Below, piece by piece: positions 47,192-57,500 of a stretch of DNA of 64,000 nt; positions within the stretch are counted from its first letter, which is position 1; the number at the start of each line of letters is the position of its first letter. The translations under genes were made by a program, and so were the position numbers. The stretch covers positions 2,902,929-2,966,928 of the forward strand of contig NZ_DS999213.1 of the NCBI RefSeq assembly GCF_000156335.1. The letters are read 5' to 3'. This stretch comes from Roseobacter sp. GAI101. GTDB lineage: Bacteria; Pseudomonadota; Alphaproteobacteria; Rhodobacterales; Rhodobacteraceae. The notes beneath the pieces are model-generated. The model made no database searches. It worked only from the letters and a program-made list of their open reading frames with translations, and had not been told where the DNA came from.

Positions 47192-47863
47192 GTGGAGAAC
47201 CAGACAGCACAGATTGAATGGAAAGACAGCGGCGTGCCGGTGTCATCCCAATTTGATGATCCGTATTTCAGCCTTGAGAACGGGGTTGAGGAAACGCGTT
47301 ATGTTTTCCTTCAGGGAAATGATCTGCCCACCCGCTTTCGCGACGGCTTTCGCATTGGCGAACTGGGGTTTGGCACCGGCCTGAACCTGTTGGTCGCCTG
47401 GGATGCCTGGGCGCAAAAGGGCTGCAACGGCACACTGCAATTCACCTCGTTCGAGGCGTTCCCCATGTCGCGCGAGGATATGGCCCAAGCACATCAGGCC
47501 TTTCCGGAATTCAACGGCAAGCGCGACGCCCTGCTTGAGGCCTGGACCCCCGAGGGCGGAAACATGACCTTTCCCGGTCTTGACCTGACAGTGGTCATCG
47601 GTGACGCACGCCAAACGGTACCCGCTTGGGATGGCGTGGCTGATGCGTGGTTCCTGGACGGATTTTCGCCCGCGAAAAACCCCGAGCTGTGGGAACCTGA
47701 CCTGCTTGAGGATGTCGCCCGCCACACGGCGCATTTCGGCACTGCGGCGACCTATACCGCAGCGGGTGCCGTGCGCCGTGCGCTGGAGTCAGTGGGCTTT
47801 GCGGTTGAACGCACCAAGGGCTATGGCCGCAAGCGCCACATGACACGGGCGGTGCGTGTATGA
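47192..47863 (+). CDS. mnmD: tRNA 5-methylaminomethyl-2-thiouridine methyltransferase (MnmD)
   Basis: The protein has 223 residues from GTG 47192 with AAGG 7 bases upstream. It methylates nm5s2U34 to mnm5s2U34 in tRNA. SAM-binding GELGFGTGLNLL and ADAWFLDGFSPAKNPELW are diagnostic of the methyltransferase half of MnmC. The fused oxidase half is absent and an FAD oxidase lies divergently next door. The last four bases overlap the EamA transporter start. Frames that extend further upstream overlap the oxidase gene and are not family-like. Confidence 0.88.
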   Translation: MENQTAQIEWKDSGVPVSSQFDDPYFSLENGVEETRYVFLQGNDLPTRFRDGFRIGELGFGTGLNLLVAWDAWAQKGCNGTLQFTSFEAFPMSREDMAQAHQAFPEFNGKRDALLEAWTPEGGNMTFPGLDLTVVIGDARQTVPAWDGVADAWFLDGFSPAKNPELWEPDLLEDVARHTAHFGTAATYTAAGAVRRALESVGFAVERTKGYGRKRHMTRAVRV

Positions 47864-48759
47864 GCCGCGCAACCAATCGCGCTGCAGCGGCTGCACAGTC
47901 CAACAACATTCCGCTGGGCATCACCCTGATGGTGCTGACGACGTTCGTGTTCGCGGTCCAGGACGGGCTGTCACGGCATCTGGCGTCCGAATACAACGTG
48001 CTGATGGTGGTGATGATCCGTTATTGGTTCTTTGCGGCCTTCGTGATTGCGATCGCAAAGCGCAGCGCAGGCGGGCTTCGGGCTGTGGCCAAGACCAGCC
48101 AGCCGGTACTGCAGGCGCTGCGGGGGCTGCTGCTGGCCGCCGAGATTTGCGTGATGATCGTGGGCTTTACCATCCTTGGGCTGGTGGAAAGCCACGCAGT
48201 CTTTACCTGCTATCCGCTGCTGGTTGCGGCGCTGTCCGGCCCGGTGCTGGGCGAAAGCGTGGGCTGGCGCCGCTGGGCGGCGATCGGCGTGGGGTTCATT
48301 GGGGTTCTGATCATCCTGCAACCGGGCATGAACGTCTTTGACCCCGCTGCCATCCTGCCGCTGGTCGCGGCGGCGATGTTTGCGATCTACGGGCTGCTGA
48401 CGCGCTATGTGGGGCGCAAGGACAAGACCGCCACCAGCTTTTTCTGGACCGGCGTCACCGGGTCCATCGCCATGACCGCCACGGGCATCTGGTTTTGGGA
48501 ACCGATGATCGCCAGCGACTGGATTTACATGGGGTTCCTGTGCATTACCGGCGTCACGGGGCACTGGCTGCTGATCCGCTGTTACGAGGTTGCGGCGGCG
48601 AGCGCCGTGCAGCCTTTTGCCTATCTGCAACTGGTGTTCGCCAGCATCATCGGCATCTCTATTTTCGGCGAAGACGTGCGCACCAATGTTGCCATCGGTG
48701 CGGCCTTGATCGTGGCCGCCGGCCTATTCACCTTTTGGAGAGAACGGCAACAGCGTTGA
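47860..48759 (+). CDS. EamA/DMT-family transporter
   Basis: The protein has 299 residues with ten predicted membrane segments in two EamA repeats. It opens with IPLGITLMVLTTFVFAVQDG, and the later LVAALSGPVLGESVGWRRWAAIGVGFIGVLIILQPG is the usual end of the first repeat. Transport direction and substrate are unknown; family members export metabolites or amino acids. It overlaps mnmD by 4 bases and the slt gene on the other strand by 36. Confidence 0.88.
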   Translation: MSRATNRAAAAAQSNNIPLGITLMVLTTFVFAVQDGLSRHLASEYNVLMVVMIRYWFFAAFVIAIAKRSAGGLRAVAKTSQPVLQALRGLLLAAEICVMIVGFTILGLVESHAVFTCYPLLVAALSGPVLGESVGWRRWAAIGVGFIGVLIILQPGMNVFDPAAILPLVAAAMFAIYGLLTRYVGRKDKTATSFFWTGVTGSIAMTATGIWFWEPMIASDWIYMGFLCITGVTGHWLLIRCYEVAAASAVQPFAYLQLVFASIIGISIFGEDVRTNVAIGAALIVAAGLFTFWRERQQR

Positions 48760-50697
48760 GCCGGTCAGCTCTTCCGTGAAAGGGCGCGGCAACGGGTCCA
48801 GCCCAAGACGCGCACGGTAGATCGGCAGGCTTTCGGTCACCCGCATGACGTAGTTCTGGGTTTCGCGAAACGGGATCATCTCGATCCAGTCGACCACGTC
48901 GATATCGCCTTCGCGCGGGTCGCCGTACGCGTCCATCCAGCGGGGCGGGCGGGAAGGGCCAGCGTTATAGGCGGCGGAGACCATGACGACGTTGCCGTTG
49001 AAACGCCCTGCCATCTGCGCCAGATATACCGACCCCAACAGCGCGTTGTAATCCGGGTCGGCGGTCAGACGGTCGGTGGTGTGCAGGGCGCTGACCTCCA
49101 GATCACGCGCGACATCCTTGGCGGTGGCGGGCATCAGCTGCATCAGACCGCGGGCCCCGACGCTGCTTTGCACGATGGGGTCAAATTCGCTTTCGCGCCG
49201 GGCAATCGCCAGCACCATTTCGGGGGCCATGTTCAGGTCCAGCTTGATCGCCGGGTGCAGCGGGTAATAGGGCGCGGCGATGGTGATGCCGCGTTGCGCC
49301 ACGCGCTTGCCGATCATCACGGCAAGATGCGGTTGGTCCACGTCGATCGCGGCCTGTCCGAGCAAGGCAGCATCATCGGCCAACAGCTGCTCGGCCAGAT
49401 GGGTCCAGAACCGCTCTGCCAGGCTCAACTCGCCCGAGGCCTGCAGCAGCATACCCGCCTGAAACAGGGGGGCTTGGGCCAGGGCGGAACTGCGCCAATC
49501 CTGCTTTTGGGCTAAGCCGCCCAGCGTGGTGTCAAACGGCAGCCCGCCCCGTTCTGCGGCAAGCAAGCCATAGAAGGACGACTGGTATTTCGCCCCTTCG
49601 GCATAGGCTTTGGCCGCCCCTTCGGCATCGCCCATGGCCTGCAGGGCACGCCCCTGCCAATACCCTGCGCGCCCCTGGCTGATGGGCGACGCGACGGCGC
49701 TGTCATGCGCCTTGAAATGGGCCAGGGCCAGCTTGGGGTCCTTCAGGAACCGCAGCGCAATATAGCCCGACAGCCATTCCAGATCGGCGTAATGCGACCC
49801 GTCGTCCAGAAAATGCCGCGCGGCCATCTGGTAGGCGCGTTCCGGATCGCCGCTGCGCATTTCGTCGCGCGCCAGAGCGCGGCGGCGATTGGCCCATGCG
49901 GCTGGCTGGCCAAGGGCGGCGGCGCTGACGGATTGCGACAGCAGCAGGTCCTTGGCGCTGTCTTCGAACCCCTTGCGAATGCGCCATTCGAACCGGTCCT
50001 TTTGCAGGCCGGGATCGGTCGCCTTGGCCGGGGACAGGGCGTCTATCATCTCGTTCACGTCGCCGTTGCGGTTCTGCAATGCGATCCGGGTTTCGGCCAA
50101 CGCCTTGTCCGCGGCGCTGACCAGATCGAACATCTGCCGCGCTTCGCCATGGTTGCGCTGCCATAACATCTCGTCCAGCCGCGCGGCGTGATGCGGTTTC
50201 AGCAATGCATCATGCTGTGTCAGGAACAAAGCCTGCGAGGCCCTATCCATCGGCATGGTGCGCCAGGCCAGAACCAGACGCGCCTGCGCTTCACCAAGGC
50301 GGTCTGCGCGGGTCAGAGCGGCGGCATGGGCCAACACCCCGCGCGCGGTCTGCGGGGAACGGCCCTCGAAAAACTCCAGAATGGCGGTGTCGTCCTCTGC
50401 GATCACGGCATCCTCTGATTGCTTGCGCAGATAGTCCTCGCCGGGCCAATCGGGGCGGCGGGCCAGAAAATCCATGACCTCGCCGTATGTTCCCCGCCCC
50501 GCCCGCAAGCGGTGCCATTCGACGACGTCCACGGCCACGGCCCCATCGCGCTGCGCGATCAGGGCGGCGGTGTCCCAATTGCCCGCCCGGACGGCATCCA
50601 TCGCCCATCCAAGCGGGCGGGGGCGTTCGGCCAAGGCAGGAAGCGCAAGGCTGAAAACCAGTATCAGCGTCGCAAAGGCGCGTGTCATCACTTGCAT
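48724..50697 (-). CDS. slt: Soluble lytic murein transglycosylase (Slt70-like)
   Basis: The protein has 657 residues with a signal peptide (about 1-23). A long alpha-helical superhelix precedes a C-terminal SLT domain with catalytic E502 in ARRESEFDP, then [13 protein letters not shown] and AYNAGPSR. It cleaves peptidoglycan to anhydro-muropeptides in the periplasm. The start may be ATG 50697 or 50688; an AGGA lies between 2 and 11 bases upstream of the two. Its end overlaps the EamA gene by 36 bases on the opposite strand; it is divergent from dapA. Confidence 0.9.
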   Translation of the reverse strand: MQVMTRAFATLILVFSLALPALAERPRPLGWAMDAVRAGNWDTAALIAQRDGAVAVDVVEWHRLRAGRGTYGEVMDFLARRPDWPGEDYLRKQSEDAVIAEDDTAILEFFEGRSPQTARGVLAHAAALTRADRLGEAQARLVLAWRTMPMDRASQALFLTQHDALLKPHHAARLDEMLWQRNHGEARQMFDLVSAADKALAETRIALQNRNGDVNEMIDALSPAKATDPGLQKDRFEWRIRKGFEDSAKDLLLSQSVSAAALGQPAAWANRRRALARDEMRSGDPERAYQMAARHFLDDGSHYADLEWLSGYIALRFLKDPKLALAHFKAHDSAVASPISQGRAGYWQGRALQAMGDAEGAAKAYAEGAKYQSSFYGLLAAERGGLPFDTTLGGLAQKQDWRSSALAQAPLFQAGMLLQASGELSLAERFWTHLAEQLLADDAALLGQAAIDVDQPHLAVMIGKRVAQRGITIAAPYYPLHPAIKLDLNMAPEMVLAIARRESEFDPIVQSSVGARGLMQLMPATAKDVARDLEVSALHTTDRLTADPDYNALLGSVYLAQMAGRFNGNVVMVSAAYNAGPSRPPRWMDAYGDPREGDIDVVDWIEMIPFRETQNYVMRVTESLPIYRARLGLDPLPRPFTEELTGSTLLPFSPKGE

Positions 50698-50817
50698 TTC
50701 CTAGTGTTCAAGGGCTACAGCCTTGCAACATACGGCAAGGCGCATGGGTTTCAACTCACGTTGCCGCCAGTCAGCAATCGGGCGCCTGCCCAGCAACGCA
50801 AGAAAAGGAGCGTGCAT

Positions 50818-51693
50818 ATGTTACAAGGTTCTCTGCCTGCACTCGTCACGCCGTTCACGAACGGCGCGCTGGATTTGGACACGCTCAAGAAACTGGTGGA
50901 CTGGCACATCGCCGAAGGGTCGAATGGGCTGGTTCCCGTCGGGACAACGGGTGAATCGCCCACGCTGACCCATGCCGAACACGAGACCGTCGTAGCCGAG
51001 GTGGTCAAGGCCGCCGCCGGACGCATCCCCGTCGTCGCCGGCGCAGGATCGAACAACACGGTCGAAAGCATCCGTCTGGCCAAGCACGCCGAATCTGTCG
51101 GGGCCGATGCCGTGCTGGTCGTCACACCCTATTACAACAAGCCAAGCCAAGCCGGACTGATCGCGCATTTCACCGCCGTTCACGAAGCCTGCGGCCTGCC
51201 GATCATCATCTACAACATCCCCGGCCGTTCCGTCGTGGACATGACACCCGAGACCATGGCGACACTGGCCGAATTGCCGCGCATCGTCGGTGTCAAGGAT
51301 GCGACCGGTGATCTGGCGCGGGTCTGTGACCAGCGGATGCTGTGCGGGCCGGATTTCATCCAGCTTTCGGGCGAAGACGCGACCGCGCACGGGTTCAATG
51401 CGCAGGGCGGCGTGGGTTGCATTTCGGTGACGGCGAATGTCGCACCCAAGCTGCTGAGCCAGATGCAGGCCCATTGCCTGGCGGGCGACTATGCCGCCGC
51501 GCTGAAAATCCAGGATGCCTTGATGCCGCTGCACAAGGCGATCTTTACCGAGCCGGGGTTGGTGGGCGTGAAATACGCGATGTCGCGTCTGGGTCTGTGC
51601 GCGCCTGATGTGCGCCTGCCGCTGGTACCACTGACCGACGCGACGATGGCGCTGGTCGACAACGCGCTGCGCCACGCAGGGCTGATGGATTAA
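50818..51693 (+). CDS. dapA: 4-hydroxy-tetrahydrodipicolinate synthase
   Basis: The protein has 291 residues. It condenses pyruvate and aspartate semialdehyde in lysine and diaminopimelate synthesis. Signatures are [12 protein letters not shown], the catalytic Tyr Y132 in IYNIPGRSV, and the Schiff-base Lys K160 in [18 protein letters not shown] precedes ATG 50818. It is divergent from slt, a common arrangement in this family of bacteria that links cell-wall precursor synthesis with wall remodelling. Confidence 0.95.
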   Translation: MLQGSLPALVTPFTNGALDLDTLKKLVDWHIAEGSNGLVPVGTTGESPTLTHAEHETVVAEVVKAAAGRIPVVAGAGSNNTVESIRLAKHAESVGADAVLVVTPYYNKPSQAGLIAHFTAVHEACGLPIIIYNIPGRSVVDMTPETMATLAELPRIVGVKDATGDLARVCDQRMLCGPDFIQLSGEDATAHGFNAQGGVGCISVTANVAPKLLSQMQAHCLAGDYAAALKIQDALMPLHKAIFTEPGLVGVKYAMSRLGLCAPDVRLPLVPLTDATMALVDNALRHAGLMD

Positions 51694-51802
51694 GCAAGCC
51701 TTTGGCGGGGACGCAACTGCGCACCCCGCCACACCGACAGGGGTTGATGTGGTGCAGATTGCAGACCACCATGGCTGCACATCTTAGCGGAGCCATATCC
51801 CC

Positions 51803-52966
51803 ATGAATATCCTGCCCCTCATCGCCGACAGTGTCCCCGAGCTTGAAGCGATCTTTCGCGATCTGCACACCCATCCCGAAATCGGCTTTACCGAGACGCG
51901 CACCAGCGCCATCGTCGCAGACCACCTTCGCAGCTTTGGCGTCGACGAGGTGCACACCGGGCTGGGTAAAACCGGCGTTGTGGCGTTGATTGAAGGCAAA
52001 GGGCAGGGCAACCGGCGCATCGGACTGCGCGCCGACATGGATGCCCTGCCGATCCACGAAACGACGGGGCTGGACTATGGGTCGGTCAATGCGGGCGTGA
52101 TGCATGCCTGTGGTCACGACGGACACACGACGATGCTGCTGGGGGCGGCAAAACATCTGGCGGCCACCCGTGATTTTGACGGCACCGCCGTCATCGTGTT
52201 CCAACCCGCCGAAGAAGGTTTGGGCGGTGCGCGACAGATGCTGGCGGACGGTCTGTTCGAGCTTTTCCCCTGCGATGAAATCTATGGCATGCACAACGTG
52301 CCCAACGGCCAACCCGGCAAGGTCGGCATCTGCAAAGGCGAGGCGATGGCGGGTGCCGCCTTTTTCGACATCGAGGTCAAAGGTCAGGGCAGCCACGCCG
52401 CGCAACCGCAGAATTCGAAAGACGCGCTGATGATTGCCGCGTCGCTGGCGACTGAATTGCAGACGATCCTCAGCCGGAATATGGCCCCGCTTGAGGTGTG
52501 CGTGCTGTCGATCACCCAGATCCACGCCGGGGCGGCCTATAACGTGGTTCCTCAGACGGCGACGCTGGCGGGGACGATCCGCTATTTCAAGGACGAGATC
52601 TATGAACTGGCAGCGGGCCGGATGCAGGCGATCTGCGCCGGCATGGCCTTGGCCCATGAGGTCGAAATTACCTGCGAGCTGCGCGATGTCTTTGACGTGT
52701 TGATCAACGACCACGACCTGTCTGATGCGTATATGGAGGCTGCCGCCGATATCGTCGGTGCCGATAACCTGAATTACAAGACGGTCCCCGCGACGGGATC
52801 GGAGGACTTTGCCGATATGCTGAAGGTTGTGCCGGGTGCCTATTGCACCGTGGGCCACGCGGGTACCGTGGCGTTGCACAATCCGGGGTTCGTGCTGGAC
52901 ACGTCGATCCTGCCGGTGGGCGCGTCGATCATGGCGCGGATCGTGGAGCGGCGGCTGGCCCTTTGA
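51803..52966 (+). CDS. M20-family amidohydrolase (hippurate hydrolase/N-acyl amino acid amidohydrolase)
   Basis: The protein has 387 residues. Metal-site motifs are GLRADMDALPIHE, then C103 and H105 in MHACGHDGHTTMLL, and E138 in QPAEEGLGG; DFADMLKVVPG and GTVALHNPGF follow. It removes acyl groups from N-acylated amino acids such as hippurate. The exact substrate is unknown. It is co-directional with dapA (109 bp between), and an N-acetyl-diaminopimelate role is possible but not supported by sequence. It ends 3 bases before the soeC stop. Confidence 0.85.
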   Translation: MNILPLIADSVPELEAIFRDLHTHPEIGFTETRTSAIVADHLRSFGVDEVHTGLGKTGVVALIEGKGQGNRRIGLRADMDALPIHETTGLDYGSVNAGVMHACGHDGHTTMLLGAAKHLAATRDFDGTAVIVFQPAEEGLGGARQMLADGLFELFPCDEIYGMHNVPNGQPGKVGICKGEAMAGAAFFDIEVKGQGSHAAQPQNSKDALMIAASLATELQTILSRNMAPLEVCVLSITQIHAGAAYNVVPQTATLAGTIRYFKDEIYELAAGRMQAICAGMALAHEVEITCELRDVFDVLINDHDLSDAYMEAAADIVGADNLNYKTVPATGSEDFADMLKVVPGAYCTVGHAGTVALHNPGFVLDTSILPVGASIMARIVERRLAL

Positions 52967-52969
52967 GGG

Positions 52970-53842
52970 TCAGCGTTTGCCGTAATACAGGCCGACGACA
53001 TGTTCGGCCTGGGCAAAGAACAACCAGCGCGCCGTGAACACTCCTGCGACATGCGCCAGTAAGGCAAGTCCCCCCGCGATGTGAGAAAAGGGGACAAGCA
53101 GCAGGATTACGGGCACCACGACCATAAGCCCAAGCGCGATGACCCGTAGCTTGGTCGCGTGTCTGCGTCCGATCACATGGACGAATTCACGCAGCAGATA
53201 ATTGGTCCCGGTATGCGGCGGCTCGAAGGCGCGGACCTGGCCGATCCCGCCAAGCTGTGTGGCCGTGGCGAGGGTGGTGCCTGACGCAGCAAAGCGGGTG
53301 TCGCCGATGATCCATGTGGCCAGCTGGACGCCGCCCGCGATCAGGATCAGCCAAAGCGCCCACGTCACCTGCCCTGCCAGCAATGCGCCACCCGCGACCG
53401 AGAGCGACAGGAAGTTCAACGGGGTCAGGGGCATGTGCCAGCGCGGCACAGTCCTGAGCTGGGCGTAAATCATCGACGTGGTGAAAACGGTGCCGAGCGA
53501 CAGCAGCGCCCCAAGCACGCCGATTACGCGCCAGTGTTGGCCATAGAAAACGGCCCCGGCCCCGTAGATTGCCATCAGGAACAATGCCGCCACCGCGCAG
53601 ATCGCCTCGCGGCTCAGCCAGCTTGTCTTCCATTGGCTGAAGGCCTTGAGCGCGCGCTTGGGCTGGCCAAGATGGAAGGTCGAGGCGATCAATCCGCCCA
53701 CCGCCAGCACATAGGCGATGGCGAAAAAGACAAAAGCGACGATGCCGGTGGCGGAGGGCCAGCCCAGACCCAGCCAGAACAAAAGGCCAAAGCCCAAGCC
53801 TGAGAAGACGCTGAAAAAGATGACGGACGGGGCGGGATGCAT
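52970..53842 (-). CDS. soeC: Sulfite dehydrogenase membrane anchor subunit SoeC (DmsC/NrfD-like)
   Basis: The protein has 290 residues with about eight membrane segments, and belongs to the DmsC anchor family. It would pass electrons from SoeAB to the quinone pool in the inner membrane. GLIASTFHLGQPKRALKAF contains the helix-end His region typical of such anchors. The start shares one base with the soeB stop (TGATG). It is the last gene of the xsc-ackA-soeABC unit. DmsC of a DMSO reductase is the alternative; the neighbours argue for sulfite. Confidence 0.85.
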   Translation of the reverse strand: MHPAPSVIFFSVFSGLGFGLLFWLGLGWPSATGIVAFVFFAIAYVLAVGGLIASTFHLGQPKRALKAFSQWKTSWLSREAICAVAALFLMAIYGAGAVFYGQHWRVIGVLGALLSLGTVFTTSMIYAQLRTVPRWHMPLTPLNFLSLSVAGGALLAGQVTWALWLILIAGGVQLATWIIGDTRFAASGTTLATATQLGGIGQVRAFEPPHTGTNYLLREFVHVIGRRHATKLRVIALGLMVVVPVILLLVPFSHIAGGLALLAHVAGVFTARWLFFAQAEHVVGLYYGKR

Positions 53843-54588
53843 CAGATTTTATCCAAAGTGCGGTCAAGCCAGCCGAGAAAGCCCTTGGGTTCCTGGTCGA
53901 TCGGGGCAAGAAACGGGGCCAGCACGTCAAGGTCGGGCGGTTGATCCTTGGGGCGGGGCGGCAGATATTTGTTCACCGGCTTTGTACCCATTTCCGGCAT
54001 CAGATCAACGCCCCCCCGTTGCGCGACCAACTGGCTGACCTCGCTTTCAGGATCGCCCAGATCACCAAAGTGACGTGCCCCCGACGGACAGGTGCGGACA
54101 CATGCGGGAATGTGGTCTTCCTGAGGCAGGTTGTCGTTATAGATGCGGTCGACGCAGAGCGTGCATTTTTTCATGACGCCTGCGGCCTGGTCCAGTTCGC
54201 GGGCACCGTAGGGGCAGGCCCAGGCGCAAAGCCCGCATCCGATGCAGTCGGATTCGTTAACCAACACGATGCCGTCTTCGACCCGCTTGTAGCTCGCCCC
54301 CGTCGGGCAGACGGTGACGCAGGGCGCGTCCTCGCAATGCAGGCAGGATTTGGGAAAGTGCACCAGTTGGGCCGGACCGGTATCGGGCTGGACTTCGTAG
54401 CTGTGCACACGGTTGAGGAAGGTGCCTGACGGGGCCGCGCCGTAGGCGTCCTGGTCGGACAACGGAGCCCCGTAGTTTTCCGTGTTCCAGCCTTTGCACG
54501 AGATCACACAGGCGTGGCAGCCGACACAGGTATCCAGATCAATCACGAGGCCGAGTTTTTTCTGGGTGCTTTGGGGCAGTTCGGTCAT
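53842..54588 (-). CDS. soeB: Sulfite dehydrogenase iron-sulfur subunit SoeB (four 4Fe-4S)
   Basis: The protein has 248 residues. Four cysteine clusters can be read in order: CVGCHACVISC, CLHCEDAPCVTVCP, CIGCGLCAWACP, and KKCTLCVDR with CVRTCPSGA. This fits DmsB/SoeB-type electron transfer subunits between the molybdenum subunit and the membrane anchor. I start at ATG 54588 (MTELPQS); the frame is open further upstream through the intergenic repeat but not family-like. It lies 80 bp behind soeA and one base overlaps soeC. Confidence 0.9.
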   Translation of the reverse strand: MTELPQSTQKKLGLVIDLDTCVGCHACVISCKGWNTENYGAPLSDQDAYGAAPSGTFLNRVHSYEVQPDTGPAQLVHFPKSCLHCEDAPCVTVCPTGASYKRVEDGIVLVNESDCIGCGLCAWACPYGARELDQAAGVMKKCTLCVDRIYNDNLPQEDHIPACVRTCPSGARHFGDLGDPESEVSQLVAQRGGVDLMPEMGTKPVNKYLPPRPKDQPPDLDVLAPFLAPIDQEPKGFLGWLDRTLDKI

Positions 54589-54614
54589 GGGCGGTGTGCT
54601 TTGCTGGTGTCGGA

Positions 54615-54664
54615 GTGGGGGCCAGCCCCCATACCCCCGGGATATTTGGGAGCCAGAGAAGGGG
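54615..54664. repeat. Intergenic hairpin repeat, copy B, between soeA and soeB
   Basis: A hairpin GGGGGC-CA-GCCCCC is followed by CCCCCGGGATATTTgg and GAGCCAGAGAAG, the same tail as copy A at 9235-9294 with two base differences. It fills most of the 80-bp gap inside the operon. Confidence 0.75.
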
Positions 54665-54668
54665 CGGT

Positions 54669-57500
54669 TTACGTCGTGATCTTCCAGGCGAGGTGTTTGG
54701 GGGCGGGAGGGACTGGCGATTTTTGTTTCGGAGCGGTCGGTCTGGATTCCGCCGGGGCGGGGGCCTTTTCGATTTTTACCTTGAGGTCGAACCACGCAGC
54801 CTGGCCGGTGATCGGGTCTGCGTTGGACCAGCGCAAGCCGTCGCCTTTGGGGGGCAGCAATTCATGGATCAGGTGATTGAGCAGGAAGCCCTTGGTGGCC
54901 TCGGGGGCGGTAACATCAAGCGCCCAAGCGCCTTTGCGTTTGCCGATCGCGTTCCACGTCCAGACGGTATTGTCATTCAGCGCCGCCATTTCGAGGACCG
55001 GCACCGTGATTTCGCCGTGGGGGGAGGTGACGGTGGCCCAGTCACCATCTGTCAGGCCATGGGCGCGCATCAATTTGGTGGGGACATAGAGAGGGTTGTG
55101 GCCGTGGAGTTGCCGCAGCCACGCGTTCTGGCTGCCCCAACTGTGGTACATCGCCATGGGCCGTTGGGTCAGCGCGGTGATCGTGAAGCCGTCATTGCCG
55201 TGTTGATCGCTTTCGTTCCAGATCGGCAGGGGCGACATGGTGCGTTTGATCTGGTCGCGCAGGCGGTCGGGGGGCTGGTGGTCGCCATGGCCTTCGGCAG
55301 CAAGCTGGAAGCGGCGCAGCGGTTCGTTGTAGAGCGAAAACAGATAGGGTTGCGGCGCGTCGAACAGGCCGGTTTGCACGGCCCAATCCTGGTAGGCGCT
55401 GTTCCACGGTTTGTAATATTGTGCGCCGTCGGGGATGTGATGGGTGAAGAAACCGCCGTTCTTGATGTAGCTGTCCAGCTGATCCGGGTTTGGCGCACCG
55501 CGTCCGGTATCGGTGCCATCCGCGCCGCGAAATCCCGCCAGCGGGCCGATGCCCGGTCGGCGTTCGTGGTTCACGATGTAGTCGGCGTAGTCATCGTATT
55601 TCTGGCGGCCTTCATCGTCGACAAAGCCGGGCAGGCCAAGCCGTGCGCCCAGGTCGCAGAGCACCGATTGAAAGCCGCGCACGTCACGGTCGGGTTCCAC
55701 CACGGGCCAGCGGATCGCGTCGGCTGCGGCGTCGGCCTCGCAGATCGGGCGGTCCAGGAGGCTGATGCAGTCGTGGCGTTCCAGATAGGTTGTGTCGGGC
55801 AGGATCAGATCGGCAAAGGCCACCATTTCCGAGCTATAAGCGTCGGAGTAGATGATATGCGGGATCACGTAATCGCCGCTGGCGTCCTTGTCGGTCAGCA
55901 TCTGCATCACGCCGCCGGTGTTCATCGACGAGTTCCACGACATATTCGCCATATACAGGAACAGCGTGTCGATCTTGTAGGGGTCGCCTGCATGGGCGTT
56001 CGAAATCACCATATGCATCAGGCCATGGGCGCTCATCGGGTTTTCCCAGGTGAAGGCCTTGTCGATGCGGGCGGGGCTTCCGTCGGGTTTCAGCGCCAGA
56101 TCGGCGGGGCCTTGGACAAACCCCAGATGCGGGCCGTCCAACGGTTTGCCGGGCGTCACGCCGCAATGGGGTTTGGGATGCGCGGATGCTGGCTTGGGGT
56201 AGGGCGGTTTGAAGCGAAAGCCGCCGGGAACCTCGACCGTCCCGAGGATGATCTGGAGGGTGTGCAGCGCGCGGCAGGTCTGAAACCCGTTGGCATGGGC
56301 CGAGATCCCGCGCATGGCGTGGAATGACACCGGGCGGCCTGTCATGGTATTGTGGACGTCGCCGCGAAAGTCGGTCCATTCGTGGTCCAGTTCGAACGCC
56401 TCTTCGAACGCCACACGGGCGATTTCCGCGGCGATGGCGCGGATGCGGGGGGCGGGGATACCGCAGCGATCAGCGACAGCTTCGGGCGCGTAATCGTCGG
56501 TCAGGTATTTCTCGGCCATGTGGTGAAAGACCGGGCGGTGGGTGATGTCGCCGACCACATGAGTGGCAGACAGATCAGGGCGCACGCCGGGTTGGTCAAA
56601 GGCGGTCAGCTTGCCCGTCTTGCGGCAGATCACCTGTTGCTTGCCGCTTGCATCGCGCAGCAGCAGGCCAAAGTCGGGGGATGCAGGGTCGCCGTTGACC
56701 AGCACAGGCGCATCGGTGAACCGTGCGAGGTAATCAAGGTCCATGCGCCCCGCCTTCATCAGGCAATGCACCAGTGACAGGATAAACAGCCCGTCCGTGC
56801 CCGGCGTGATTCCGACCCAATCATCCGCCACGGCGTTATAGCCGGTGCGGATCGGGTTGACGCCTATGACACGCGCGCCGCGTGCCTTGATCTTGCCGAT
56901 GCCCATCTTGATCGGGTTGCTGTCGTGATCTTCGGCCACGCCAAACAGCATGAACAGCTTGGTATGGTCCCAGTCGGGTTGGCCGAATTCCCAGAACGCA
57001 CCGCCCATCGTATAGATGCCTGCCGCCGCCATGTTGACCGAACAGAACCCGCCATGCGCCGCGTAATTCGGCGTGCCAAAGTTTTGCGCCCAGTAGGATG
57101 TGAAGCTTTGCGATTGATCACGTCCGGTAAAAAACGCCAGCTTTTCGGGGGCCGTGGAACGGATCGGGGCCAGCCAGTCGGTCGCGATCTGCAAGGCCTC
57201 GTCCCACTCGATTTCTTCGAACTCACCCGATCCGCGTTCGCCGACGCGTTTGAGCGGTTTGCGCAGCCGCGCGGGGGCATTGTGCTGCATGATGCCGGCG
57301 CTGCCCTTGGCGCACAGCACGCCTTTGTTGATGGGGTGGTCGCGGTTGCCTTCGATATAGGCGACCTTCATGTCGCCATCAGCGTTGGCTTTCATATGGA
57401 CGTTGATGCCGCAGCGGCAGGCGCACATGTAGCAGGTGGTTTTGCGGATCTCGTCAGACACAGGCGGGCTAAGGTTGAGAACGGGTTGCTTATGCGTCAT
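54669..57500 (-). CDS. soeA: Sulfite dehydrogenase molybdoprotein subunit SoeA
   Basis: The protein has 943 residues of the DMSO reductase superfamily and binds bis-MGD. It oxidises sulfite to sulfate. The N-terminal 4Fe-4S site is C23, C26, C30 and C63 (CYMCACRC, then VLCAKG). There is no Tat signal, as expected for cytoplasmic SoeA and unlike DmsA. C153 in GGFCSVNM lies where related polysulfide and thiosulfate reductases have their Mo-ligand Cys; this is inference. A Pro/Ala/Lys-rich tail ends the protein. It overlaps ackA by 11 bases. The context with xsc makes SoeA more likely than DMSO reductase. Confidence 0.88.
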   Translation of the reverse strand: MTHKQPVLNLSPPVSDEIRKTTCYMCACRCGINVHMKANADGDMKVAYIEGNRDHPINKGVLCAKGSAGIMQHNAPARLRKPLKRVGERGSGEFEEIEWDEALQIATDWLAPIRSTAPEKLAFFTGRDQSQSFTSYWAQNFGTPNYAAHGGFCSVNMAAAGIYTMGGAFWEFGQPDWDHTKLFMLFGVAEDHDSNPIKMGIGKIKARGARVIGVNPIRTGYNAVADDWVGITPGTDGLFILSLVHCLMKAGRMDLDYLARFTDAPVLVNGDPASPDFGLLLRDASGKQQVICRKTGKLTAFDQPGVRPDLSATHVVGDITHRPVFHHMAEKYLTDDYAPEAVADRCGIPAPRIRAIAAEIARVAFEEAFELDHEWTDFRGDVHNTMTGRPVSFHAMRGISAHANGFQTCRALHTLQIILGTVEVPGGFRFKPPYPKPASAHPKPHCGVTPGKPLDGPHLGFVQGPADLALKPDGSPARIDKAFTWENPMSAHGLMHMVISNAHAGDPYKIDTLFLYMANMSWNSSMNTGGVMQMLTDKDASGDYVIPHIIYSDAYSSEMVAFADLILPDTTYLERHDCISLLDRPICEADAAADAIRWPVVEPDRDVRGFQSVLCDLGARLGLPGFVDDEGRQKYDDYADYIVNHERRPGIGPLAGFRGADGTDTGRGAPNPDQLDSYIKNGGFFTHHIPDGAQYYKPWNSAYQDWAVQTGLFDAPQPYLFSLYNEPLRRFQLAAEGHGDHQPPDRLRDQIKRTMSPLPIWNESDQHGNDGFTITALTQRPMAMYHSWGSQNAWLRQLHGHNPLYVPTKLMRAHGLTDGDWATVTSPHGEITVPVLEMAALNDNTVWTWNAIGKRKGAWALDVTAPEATKGFLLNHLIHELLPPKGDGLRWSNADPITGQAAWFDLKVKIEKAPAPAESRPTAPKQKSPVPPAPKHLAWKITT

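Noticed and set aside
52970-57500. DMSO reductase DmsABC
   Set aside because: Subunit types are the same, but SoeA has no Tat signal and the genes are fused into the xsc-ackA unit, where a sulfite oxidase is expected. Biochemistry would be final.
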